Shown here in pieces: positions 1 through 9,261 of a stretch of 13,568 nt of DNA. The position numbers and the translations under genes were made by a program. The stretch's first letter is position 1. Each line of letters starts with the position of its first letter. Source of the DNA: Gonium pectorale (lineage: Eukaryota; Chlorophyta; Chlorophyceae; Chlamydomonadales; Volvocaceae); the NCBI GenBank assembly GCA_001584585.1, contig LSYV01000055.1, positions 377,899 to 391,466 of the forward strand, written 5' to 3'. Under the pieces are notes generated by a model. The model was not told the origin of the DNA. It searched no databases and saw only the letters and a program-made list of their open reading frames with translations.

Positions 1-3000
1 AGCCGTGCTCGACCCACAACGGCGGCGGCCGTGCGTGGTTGTGGACACGGGGCAGCGGCAGGGGGAGGGAGGGGGTGCGGTGCCCTCCTCCATCCAGCTG
101 AAGGCTGGCGGGCGTGAGCGTCCGCAGCGCGAGCCGGTGTCTCTGCACGCCTCCGGCCGGCTGCTCCTCCTCCTGTCGGGCGCCACCCGTGACCATGCGC
201 ATCAGGTGAGGGGTGAGCACAGGGCGAGGGGCGCGGGTGGCGCTTACGCATCGCGTCTACTGAAGGCCAGGGCGAGCATGGGGACGGTGGCAACGGTGCA
301 AGGAGGGCAGGCAGGGCAACGAAGCGCCCAGTCAAGCCAGGCCGTTCACGTGTCCCGTTGGCGGCTGAAGGGAACAAAACGCGGGAGGACCCAGGCCCAG
401 CAGGTAGGGACGGAGCCGCTAACGCCCGCCTACCTCAATAGCCGTCAGCCCGCCGTCGTTCACCGCCGACGCCACCACGGAGCCGTGCTCCCACGCCGCC
501 GCGCCGCCACCGGCTCCCCCGCTGGCGCTGCTGCACACGCTGGCCGCGCTGCTGTGCGGCGGCGGCGGCGCCAGAGGCGGCCCCGGTGCCACCGGTGGCA
601 GGGGTATCGACAACAACGGCGGCGTCTCATCCCCTGCCCCTCCTCCGCTGCCGCCGGTTCTGCCCCGCGAGTGGCCCACGGCGCGCTCGGCGGCGGCCTC
701 CGTCCCGCCCCCCCCACCGTAACCGCCGACGGGCTCGCCCAGGTGCTCCTCCTCCTCCTCCGCGGATACATACTTGCTGCTGCCGACGCTTAGGGAACTG
801 GCGCTGGCGCCCCCTGCACTGCTGTCCCGCATATCCCACTGCTGCGAGCTGCCCGCCTCGCTGCCTCCGCGGCCCAGGCCCGTCGTTAAGGGCAGCCGCC
901 TTCCCCGCGCACCTGCGCGACCCCGGCCCAACACACACGCGTTACGGGTACGCGATAACGTCTGCACGGGTACAGCTGCAATCTCTTGTCGGTGAAAGCG
1001 AGGACTAGGGTTTCCGCACACAAGGCCAGCGGCAGCGCAAGGGGCGCGGCCCTGCTGCCGTGGATCGGGTTCTTTCCCTGCGCCCACCCCAAAACCTTAC
1101 CCGTCCAGACAGAGCCCGCCCATGCCGCAAATGAGCTACCGGGACCGACACCGCCGCCACCGGCCCCGAAGGCGCTGACCGCCGGCGCCTCCCGGCGGCC
1201 GGCGCCCAGGCCGGACGATCCCTGGCGAGGCGAAAAGGCCGCAGCCGCCCCCGGCGGCGGAGGCGGAGGCGCGCCGTAGTGTGCCACAATGACCTGCCCC
1301 GGCGGCGGCGTGAGCGCCAGTCGGTGCGCCGAGTGCAGCTCCGCGATCTGCTCAGGCTTGCGCTGGTTGCTCATTACGGGCTTGCCGCGGAACAAGCCCT
1401 GTGAGGCGCAGGCACACAGCCACCGTTCGGTTGGCTTTCCATGTTTCCACGGGCCGCACGCATACTGTACAAGTGGCCCCATGCAGGTGCAGTGCATGGT
1501 CGACCGGTGTCAACTCGAAACGAGAAACGCATGCTCTCTTGCAGGGCTGGGCGGGCGGGCGGAGCCCTTGGTTCGCCGCAGCTTTGGGTGAACGACAAGG
1601 GATGGGTCCACGAAACAGGCCCTCCCAGCACCGAAGCCGCCCCGCAGTGTTTGGTAACGGCTGAGGACAAGGGGGCCCTTCCATCTCCCGCAGACGGAGC
1701 TCTGGGGCGCGGACTTCACCCACACCCCCACCCCCACACCACCCACATTACGCTGCTCCTGCAGCTTGCGCAGAAGCGACCACGCCAGGTACACGATGTA
1801 CCAGTCCCACAGCAGCGGGAGGAGCGTCAGGAAGATGTTGGCTGCGGTTTAATCCAAAAGGGGAAGGAGCCGGGAGCCCACGTCTCAGGCCGGGGCGCGG
1901 AGGAGGGTGCTCCCTCCCTTTCACCCTGCCGAGCCTAGGGCACGCGCTGGCGGCTCCCCACTGCCACAGCCGCATCTTGCGTTGCCCCAGCGCTAGTTCC
2001 CTCGAAGCCCCCCGCCCTCCCCTTGCCCACGGACTGAGCCCCTTCGGCACATCTGCTCCCTATAGCCGTGTACATTGGTGAGCGGCCCCTCGCTCCCATC
2101 GGCCGCACCTCTCCTCTCGCTAGGGGCTGCTGGCTCGCTCGCTCCTGAGCGCGGCGCCCCTCAGGGCGCCCACTTTGTATCATAACGCGCCACACAACCC
2201 CATCCACCGCGCTGCATTCATTCCGTCCGTGCAACACCCCCCAGCTTTGCCGGATGTGTAACCTGCAACATGTGCAACCTGCATTCCGCCTCCCTCCCTC
2301 CCTTACGTTGCCTGGCAGCGCACTGAGGCGCCTTGCCCGCCAACCCAATCCCCGCCCTTCAAGGGCGCGCAGTTACACCTCTGAGCAGCCGCAGCCCTTA
2401 ACCCGTGCGCACCTTGGAACCATCCGCTCGTGAGCGGGGAGTCGCCTCGCAGAGACGCGAGACACAGTGCGGTGACCTTGCCCGACCTTGCCTTGCTCCC
2501 TCCACCCTCCGGGTTCGGAAAGTGTTCCCGGTTCACCCCTCCCTCCTCCCCTCCCTCTTCCTGTAACTCACTCCTGCTGAGGGGGTCATTCCACATGCTG
2601 CGGTCCAGGCCGATCAGGTTTAGGTGGCCCAGCGTGCACAGCACCGTGAACACCAGGTACGCGCGAGAGATACCGATCACCCTGCGAAGGGGGGAGCAGA
2701 AGGACGAGACGGGGGTTGGGCGGGGCCGTTCAGGGCGAGGAGAGGGGCGCTTCCGGGGCAAAGGCAAACGAGAAAGCGGTAGAAGGAGCGGGGGGCAGCA
2801 CCGGGCCCACACGGCCTGAGCTGCTCCTTGGCCTCTGCGCAAAACGCAGCCTATAACCCCTCGTGCCTCCTCCACTGCCTCTGCGCAGCGACTACACTAC
2901 CCCTCTGCCGCCCGCCCCACACCCGCATCCGCCCCACCCCACCTCCCCGGGGCGCACCCACCTGCGCTCGTAGGTGAGGATGCCCTGTGTGTCCGCCACC

Positions 3001-4421
3001 AGGCAGCACCCCACGATGCCGCTGAGGCAGTAGAGCCACCAGTAGCCCAGCAGGTAGATGAGCAGGGCTGCGAAGGGGAGGGGAGGGCGGCCCGAGCTCA
3101 TGGGCGCATGCGAGGGGCCAGAGCAGGAAAAAGGCGTTCTCACTAGGGAGGTCTGAGGCGCATGCTCCTCCCGAGCTGCATGCGAGGTGCAGGGTGAGCA
3201 GGAGCGAAGGGCACCCCGGCATGTAGGTGAGGCCTCCTTGGACGGGAGGAGCCAACCAGTGCCCGCACGCTGCCCACCACAGCTATAGGAGGAGGCCGCA
3301 AGGAGTGGGCGGTGGGTGTGCGCAGGGCGCGCGGTGCATGGGGGCAGGGAGGGAGGGAGGAATGACGTGGGCACCAAGGCGCCAGGAAACGACGGGCGTG
3401 ACCGCACGAGGTGCAGGATGCGCTGTTGGGGGGACTGCCTCCGCGCCGCCCCTTGAGCCCCCACACACCTGGCCCTCCGCTCCTGCCCTCCGCCCCTGCC
3501 CTCCGCCCCCCGACTCACTGACGAAGCGCGTCTCCCCCTGCACCCCCTCCTCGTGATCTTTCGTCCTGAGCACCAGGATGGTAATCCCCGTGTACAGGCT
3601 GCCGGTGACGCCGCCGACCTGGGGCCACCCACCCGGAGCCGGGGGGCGGTGGGGGTGAGCAGGAGCCAGGAGCGCGTCAGGGAAGCTGGAGCGCATGCGA
3701 AGTTGGGCGGTGCACGCGGTGGCAGCAGGCAGCGGCCGGGCGGCTGTCGCAGGGTAGCGCCACGAGGCGGTGGCTCCTCACCCCTGGGTGGGGGACGCCG
3801 GGCATTGGAGCCCAGAATTATTCATGCTCCGGGACCGCTCGCACCGGGCCGAGCCCATTGTTGGAGTCCCCCAGGTTTCGGAAGGAGGGGGCGAGCGAGA
3901 TTGCGCTGTGGGTCTCAGCGCGCCACGCGCCAGCAGCCAGCCAGCACAGGGCGCCGAGGTGAGTCGTAGCCGCGTGCGGCAGAACCGTTTAGCACGAAGT
4001 CTCCTCACCACCCATATCGATCCACAGTTTTCTGCAGCCCTGGCTCAAATGCCCGAACCACTGTCGATGGCCCATGCCGGCCGTGGACATGAGAGGACTC
4101 TCCAGGGCCCACGGGCCCACACGTCCCGCACTATCCAAGCCGGGTGCCCCAAGGGCCTCTGGGACCAGGGCCTCTGGGACGCGGACCAGCAGCAAACGGC
4201 AGGCAGGTACGCCATGCACGCAGACCTTGCAGCAACAGCCCCGTGCCTACCATGAACTGCCACCCCGCGGCGATGCAGACCGACTTGCGCAGGTCGCAGC
4301 AGGCGCAGCACTCGCACATGCAGCTGCAGCAGTAGTCCGCGGGCCGCAGCCGCAGCCGGCACTTTCCCCATAGCCCGCTGGGAATGTATATGGTCGAGCT
4401 CCAGAGGCGCGACAGGCGCAT
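1..4421 (-). CDS. Four-helix membrane protein with N-terminal Cys cluster, possibly LAPTM4-like (3' end off window)
   Basis: Eight exons join in consistent phase on the minus strand: 4421-4251, 3618-3519, 3067-2962, 2681-2572, 1841-1747, 1398-1101, 912-434 and 172 to the left edge, giving at least 510 residues. The ATG at 4421 is preceded by an in-frame TAG 9 bases upstream. Residues 31-42 hold eight cysteines (CCSCMCECCACC), followed by DLRK and four hydrophobic segments at about 47-74, 91-115, 127-151 and 163-186. The remaining 320 or more residues are Gly/Ala/Pro/Ser-rich with an EEEEE run near 345, probably disordered and cytosolic. The Cys-rich N-terminus directly before helix 1, four helices and a basic segment (RKLQEQRN) after helix 4 recall LAPTM4/mtp endolysosomal proteins, but the first luminal loop is short and I see no PPxY motif. 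The fold is inferred, not demonstrated. A GTGGGT at 17-12 could end exon 8 at base 18. Confidence 0.8.
173..433 (-). other. Intron 7 of the Cys-cluster membrane protein gene
   Basis: The donor GTAGGC follows an in-frame GAG codon and the acceptor is CCCGACAG, phase 0 on both sides. The 261-base length matches the other introns. I see no gene or notable repeat inside. Confidence 0.65.
1399..1746 (-). other. Intron 5 of the Cys-cluster membrane protein gene
   Basis: The donor is GTGGGT and the acceptor CTCACAG, phase 0. A competing donor GTAATG six bases earlier would give phase 1 and would break the frame of the next exon, so GTGGGT was chosen. The donor end is a (CCCCCA)-like tract on the plus strand. 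No other feature was seen. Confidence 0.7.
1842..2571 (-). other. Intron 4 of the Cys-cluster membrane protein gene (730 bases)
   Basis: The donor GTGAGT is strong and the acceptor is AACCGCAG, phase 1. Inside lies a two-copy 16-base tandem repeat at 2254-2285 (atgtgYaacctgca core). Otherwise there is no open frame with exon-like codon use that would fit the phase. Confidence 0.75.
3068..3518 (-). other. Intron 2 of the Cys-cluster membrane protein gene (451 bases)
   Basis: The donor is GTGAGT and the acceptor TTCGCAG, phase 1, joining helix 1's C-terminal loop to helix 2. The interior is G/C-rich without a recognisable gene. Confidence 0.75.
3619..4250 (-). other. Intron 1 of the Cys-cluster membrane protein gene (632 bases)
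   Basis: The donor GTAGGC directly follows the in-frame codon ATG (Met57), and the acceptor is GGCCCCAG, phase 0. The intron splits membrane helix 1. It contains a 13-base direct repeat at 4153-4180. First introns in these algae often carry enhancers, but no specific element is visible here. Confidence 0.75.
4153..4180. repeat. Short tandem direct repeat in intron 1
   Basis: The 13-mer gggcctctgggac occurs exactly twice, at 4153-4165 and 4168-4180, a 15-base period. It has no protein-coding role in the proposed gene model. Confidence 0.7.
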
Positions 4422-6018
4422 GGCAGCACCCTAGCCGCGCCGGCGCTGCTTATGATGGCCCGCGTGTGGATGGCCTGAGCACGCAGTGTGCGTCGTGCGC
4501 CGCCTGCGCCACAAGCCCGTGGATCATGCGCCATATCATCGTCCTGTGGGGCCCCAGCAGGCCCCTTCGCTCCAGCGCCATTGCATCGGTACCTGTAGGG
4601 AGCGTTCGGCGAAGGGGGTCCGTCACCGACACGCATGGGTACGCCCTGTAATAACCGCACCGCCCCAGCCCTGTCCCAGCCATGAGGTATGCAAGCCAGG
4701 GGCCCGCACAAAGGCTAAGACCCATAAAGCAACCCGTTACGACTTCGCATTACGCGAGAGTCAAACACCCACGTCCATACCGTCATCGCCGTTGATCATC
4801 GCCTCATAAGCAGCACGCTCAAGCCATCCATCGCGCTTGCTTTGAGACTTTGCGACAAGGAAGACCTTGCCACGTCGTCAACCAACGGCTCGTGGAACCA
4901 AAGGATTGTTTGGAATGAGATAATGCTAACGTTATGAATGCCCTGGAGCCTCCTGCTAAACAATCTTTGACTGAGACGCAAAGCACGTTGTTCGAGTCTG
5001 ATGTTGTAAAGCCGATGCGCTTGATGACAAGCAGTTACCGCAGTCGAACATAGCGTACGGGAGGAAGTTGACTCCGTATCCATAACTGTGCACGGCACAC
5101 ATGTACGGCAAACGGCGCAGTGACATAGCGACCGCCCAACTGGCCCAACCGTCCAACTGGACAGCACACAAGGAGCATGCAGCTGATAACTTCTTAGCAA
5201 CACTCGGCCGTCTTGTTCGATCTGGCCAGTCCAGGCGGAGATGGTACCGGATACACGGCATACGTCCCCGCGGCCTCCGCGGCATAGCTAGGTTGTAACC
5301 CCTCCCCCCCGAGCGTGCTTCGCTGCTTTCTATAGTGCGACTATCTGCTCTCAACATAACATTCAGCAAGCCACCGCACCCAGAGAGACCGTCGCGCCCC
5401 TGGAGCTGTTGCGGCTGATTATGGGATTCTGACCTGTTAACTGCACTACAGAATGCAGCAGAGCACGCTCCGGGGGAGGGGGTTCAACCTAGCTATGCCG
5501 CGGGGTCGTATGCCGGCGGGGTCCCATAGGGCGGAGGAGACTGCCGTCACACCATGTTACATACTTCTAACCCTGTAGGGAGTAGAGGACGAAGCGCCGC
5601 CTGTCCCTGCCAGCGGGACTGGCGCAGTGCTGCCCCGCACCCAACCTATTGTCTTGGGAGGGGGGTGCTGCTGCGCAGGCCCTCTCCCGGTGCCACCCCG
5701 ATACCCTCGTGGGCTTGGTGTGCAGTTGGGCGCCTGGCCGCCACAGGCAGCATGGACAGTGTGGCCGGCCTTCCAATCGACCTGCAGCCTTTGACCTTTG
5801 GCGTCCAATATCCGTATGTTGGGCGCTGAAGTACCGCCGCCTTGGGTAGGGCCGGAGCCCAGGTGGCCGGCGCTGGGACTTGGGCGCGAGGGGCGCGAGA
5901 GGCCGCCTTTCGCTTCCAGCACAGAGCGAGGGCTAGCGGTGCCCATCTGCCCGCGCGCCCGCCTGGACTGTGACAGGACCAGTAATAACCCGGCATCCCA
6001 TATCCCACAGCCTACATC
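4422..6018. other. Intergenic region between the two minus-strand genes
   Basis: No convincing gene was found on either strand. Open frames here have mixed composition and no recognisable domain. The part next to 4422 must hold the promoter and 5' leader of the Cys-cluster gene. From about 4720 to 5340 the sequence is clearly AT-richer than its surroundings: the 60-base lines at 4921 and 4981 are 45 and 48 percent GC by my count. That stretch runs into the inverted repeat at 5256-5515. The lower-GC block could be a decayed transposon insertion or simply non-coding spacer. Confidence 0.6.
5256..5515. repeat. Long imperfect inverted repeat (hairpin or MITE-like)
   Basis: The left arm 5256-5338 and the right arm 5443-5515 are near-reverse complements over about 75 positions, separated by 104 bases. 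Shared blocks, read on the left-arm strand, are cggcatacg, ccccgcggcatagctaggtt, gagcgtgct and tagtgc. The left arm carries a 9-base insertion (5271-5279) that looks like a local duplication of ccgcgg. Weaker similarity seems to extend outward (atggtacc against atgggacc). Such a structure may be a miniature inverted-repeat transposon, a fold-back remnant or a small-RNA precursor. Confidence 0.8.
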
Positions 6019-6023
6019 TTACA
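6019..6023 (-). terminator. TGTAA polyadenylation signal
   Basis: TGTAA on the minus strand is the usual nuclear poly(A) signal in volvocine algae. It lies about 230 bases past the stop codon of the ankyrin gene, so cleavage would be expected some 10-20 bases further on, near 6000-6010. Confidence 0.55.
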
Positions 6024-6251
6024 GGCAAGGTGTCGGCGGCCCTGCGCCAAGCGCCGTCGTGGCCACCCTGACCGGCGCCGGGCACGCCATGTGGCAGGCC
6101 CTGCCGTCGAAACTGGCCCGACCAAGCAATACCGGCGAGCCCGCCCAGGATAGCGCGGAACGGCGCAGTGCGGGCGGGCCGGCCGGCTGCGCGCGCTGGC
6201 CTCCAGCCCATACGCCGCCACCAAACCCATACATCCAGCCCATGCACCTGA

Positions 6252-8608
6252 TCATCGGCCGCCCTCCTGCCCCTGCCCCTGCTCCCGTCCCCTCCCTCGC
6301 TCCTGCTGCTCGTCCTCCCTCTCCTCCAGCAGTCGCATGAGCTGTACGCGCTCCTCCTCGGGCCACGACTCGGCGTGCCTGGCGGCGGCCGCCCCGTCCA
6401 CGGGACAGCCCGCCTGGAGCAGCCACTGCAGCGGCGCCCAGCTGCGGCCGACGTAGTAGCCGCACAGCGCGAACACGCGGCCCTCAGGGCCCCAGGGGCA
6501 GCCCAGGCGGCGCAGGCAGCGGAGGGTGGCCAGGTCGCCGTTGCGGGCGGCCGAGACGTAGGGCTCACCGTCGTCCTGGCGGGGTGGGGTGGGGGGGTTC
6601 CGGGCAGAGGCAGCAGGGGACCGTGTCAAGGCATTTTTACCCGACTCGGACGTTGGGAAGTACCGGTAGGGGGACCTGTCAAGGCATATATTCCCTGACC
6701 CTGACTCCGAGTCAGCAGAGGTACATGTAACGACAGCCTCCCCTGATTCGGACTCTGCTGAGTCCGGGTGAGCAGACTGGAGAAGCAAACAGCTTGCTCT
6801 ACGCTGCGGCAACTTAAGACGTATGAGAACAGCAGCTGGTGCGGACCGGCGACAGCCGCCATGCAGCGCCAACCGGCGCTAATTTAACGGGCAGGCCCCA
6901 GCAGAAGCCGGGAGGCAAGACGCTTTGCGGCAATCCCGAGCTTGGACTCACCACCGGCCCCACCAGGTAGGCGCCCGGACCCCGCATGTAGGTGCACCAG
7001 CAGTCCCCTGTTGTGCCGCCGGCCGGACGCCCGCCATTGCCGGCTCCACTGCTCACCCCACGTGCATCACCCTACAGCTATGAGCAACGCCCCAGCCCCA
7101 GCCGCCCTCACCCCGGGACCGACGCCCCGCGCCGCCAGCCACTCCAGCGCCTCCTCGCAGCCCGCCACCGCCGCCTCCAGGAACGTGGCCCCGTCTGCCG
7201 CGCAGCCGCGCTCCGCCAGCCACGCCAGCACCTCCACGCGCCCCGAGCACGCCGCGTGCGTCAGCACGCTGCGCGGCCCGCCTCCTCCTGCTCCTCCTCT
7301 TCTCCCTCCCCCTCGTCCTCCTCCGCCTCCTTCGCCGCCTCCGCCGCCGTCCCCCAGCGCCAGCACGTCCCATACGTACTGCACCACTGCCAGGTGGCCC
7401 CCGCTGGCGGCCGCGTGGAGGAGGTCCAGCGAGTCCAGGGGGCAGCCCGCCGCCCGCAGCGCCGACAGCACCGCCAGGTGGCCGAAGCTGGCGGCCGCCA
7501 GCGCCGCCTCCGGGCCCGGCCGCGCGCCCTCCGCAAGGAGGAAGGCCAGCAGCTCCATGTCGCCGGCGCGGCCGGCGGCCCAGATGGCGTCGTCTGGGAG
7601 CGGGTAGCCCCGCTGGCGCAGCCACCTCAGCCGTGACAGCAGGCTCTCGCTGCCAGCCCCGTGGGTATGATGGTAATGGTCGCGGTTGTGGTGGTGGTGG
7701 TGGTGGTGGTGGTGGTGGCTATGGGGGTGGTGGCGGGTGGAGTTGCGGTCAGGCGTGGCAGGGGCGAGGACGGCCCGGAAGAACACGTTCTGGCAGTCGC
7801 GCGGCGGCGGAGCGCCCTCGCGGCCCTCCAGCCACTCCACCTTTGCGCGCCAGTCGGGCGTGGGGCTGGCGGCAGCCGCCGCAAGCAGCTGCGAGGCGGT
7901 GCGCGCGTCGGGCCGCGCCGCCGCCACCACAGCGCTGGCGGCGGCGGCGGCGGCGCCATTGCCGAAGGCAGCGGCATGCAGGCGCTGCAGCTCGGCCAGG
8001 TCGCCCCACTCGGCGGCGCAGAGGAGCGGGTCGAGCGGGGCGGAGAAGATGACGATCTCAGCGGCCTGGGGCTGGTTCCGAAGCCACTGCGACAGCTCTG
8101 GGTGCCCTCCGCGCTGCGCCTCGCGCACGGCGCACTCGTCCCAATGGCAGCCGTTGCCCAGCAGCCACTCGCATGCCTCACGGCGGCCGGCCCGCGCCGC
8201 GGCCGCGAGGGCGTTCCCCCAGGGGCAGCCCCGCTTCAGCAGCCATCGGCACACGTGGGTGTGGCCGGCCGCGGCAGCGGCGGCCATGACCACGGCCGTG
8301 AGGAAACAGCCCGCCACAGCTACGGCAACCTCCAGGTTGGCGATTATGCCGCTGGAGGCCGTCAGGCTCAGCAGCTGCTGCCGCTGCCGCAGGGTCATGC
8401 AACTGACAGCGCCGGGCGGCTGCCATCGCCGCGTGAACGCCGCGTGCGGCGCGGGCTGCGACAGGCGGATGGTGGTGTGCTGCACGCGACGGAGGGCCCG
8501 CGCGGCGACCTTGTTGACCATGCGGAGATTGCAAGCGACGTCGTTGCCCTCCATAAACCCCGCGACACGCTCCAAAATCTCGGGCAGCCATATGCGCTCA
8601 ACGCCCAT
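6252..8608 (-). CDS. F-box-like / ankyrin-repeat protein of the volvocine 'GCPWG' family
   Basis: Two exons, 8608-7112 and 6575-6252, join in phase 0 (donor GTGAGG, acceptor CCGCCAG), giving 606 residues. The ATG at 8608 follows an in-frame TGA immediately upstream. Residues 5-45 (LPEILERVAGFM...LRMVNK) look F-box-like. Residues 46-105 hold the family block with RLSQPAPHAAF and LLSLTASSGIIANLEVA. Degenerate ankyrin repeats follow at about 107-178, 194-215, 324-415 and 447-495, with the recurring 'WLxxxGCPW' pattern, and again in exon 2 (DDGEPYVSAARNGDLATLRC, GCPWGP, GCPVD). A ten-residue His run (298-307) and a Gly/Arg linker (420-445) interrupt the repeats. If the F-box is real the protein may be an SCF substrate adaptor with ankyrins as the binding surface; this is inferred. 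N- and C-terminal family blocks are both present, so it looks full length. Confidence 0.88.
6576..7111 (-). other. Intron of the ankyrin gene, with a degenerate internal repeat
   Basis: The 536-base intron holds two related copies at 6617-6650 and 6671-6710 (ggggacc, gtcaaggcat and a gactccga-like end are shared), plus a partial third near 6738-6755. A small palindrome, cggactctgctgagtccg, lies at 6749-6766 and is also partly complementary to 6709-6720. No exon of the ankyrin family is recognisable inside. Confidence 0.65.
7688..7717. repeat. (GTG)10 microsatellite encoding poly-His
   Basis: Ten perfect GTG triplets on the plus strand read as ten CAC (His) codons in the minus-strand ankyrin gene, residues 298-307. 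The flanks are also His-rich (HHPHS, HYHHTH), pointing to repeat expansion inside a linker between ankyrin blocks. Confidence 0.9.
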
Positions 8609-9261
8609 TCACTTCAGGGAGTTGAACACGATTCTAACTCGCTAATAAATTTACTGTGAGCACGCGCTACCGTTGTTCAGTCCTCCAGAGAGACGGGGGA
8701 GCTCGATACCACAAGCCCTAAGTTGTGCATCCCCAGCCAATCCAAGTTTGCTCACAATTATACATTATAAGCTCTCATAATCCATTTCTGCCGGTGATCG
8801 AAGAATCCATGTCGCGGAATTTAGCGTCTGGCGGGCAGAAAGCTTAAGTTTCATAATGAAGCTTCTCTGCGAAAATATGCATTTTTGGTCCATCTATCCG
8901 GTCGCCGTGTTGCAGTTCTCGACCCGCGGGTCTCCCGACCGGCGGGCTCACCCTCGCGTCGCAGGTCGGCACCCTTGTCGCCAGGCTTAGGCTTTTTCAG
9001 GAAACTCGCCCAAGCATCTCAACTTGAGTCTTTCGACAGTTTCTGCCACGGGGGCACGCCCCGTAGGCATGCTCGTTCGACGGCTTCCGGGCACCAACGC
9101 GAGGCGGCCGACCATGGCCGACCGCTGCGGCACGGCTGCACTTGAGCACATTCACAAGCTTCGAGTCCAGGGGAGGCTTATGCTTATCAGGGCTGCACCC
9201 TTGTAACAGTCTGCTTACTCTGACGTATTCACGGAGCTGTCAGGACAGGACGGCGCCTGCC
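8609..9261. promoter_or_regulatory. Divergent promoter region between ankyrin and polycystin-like genes
   Basis: The 653 bases separate the two start codons and must hold both promoters and leaders. About 8740-8885 is strikingly AT-rich for this window; the 60-base line at 8821 is 43 percent GC by my count. GAAgcTTC at 8858-8865, with a further GAA at 8871, resembles part of a heat-shock element, and cagaaagctt (8837-8846) can pair with the following gaagcttctctg. No gene is supported here; the open frame at 8885-9145 lacks any recognisable feature. Confidence 0.5.

Noticed and set aside
419..1087. Continuous minus-strand open frame across the 913-1100 interval
   Set aside because: It reads through a good donor (GTAAGG) and acceptor (GCGCAG). 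The spliced version keeps phase with all other exons, so the intron model was preferred.
4796..5203. Minus-strand Cys/Ser-rich open frame
   Set aside because: Its composition and codon use are unlike the real exons and no motif is recognisable. It lies in the AT-richer block.
5554..5946. Open frames on both strands in the intergenic region
   Set aside because: They have no domain, no splice-consistent neighbours and no codon-use signal. A 25-codon ATG frame at 5751 was also considered and left out.
7067..7111. Extension of ankyrin exon 1 to the stop at 7067
   Set aside because: It would end the protein without the family's conserved C-terminal block. The GTGAGG donor at 7111 joins in phase to that block at 6575.
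7661..8659. Long plus-strand open frames opposite the ankyrin gene
   Set aside because: They consist of mirror low-complexity (poly-Trp, poly-Val) and Arg/Ala-rich sequence, typical antisense shadows of GC-rich coding DNA.
9142..9261. In-frame upstream extension of the polycystin-like protein
   Set aside because: The extension begins at TTG, not ATG, and has no exon-like features. The ATG at 9262 is the first ATG of the frame.
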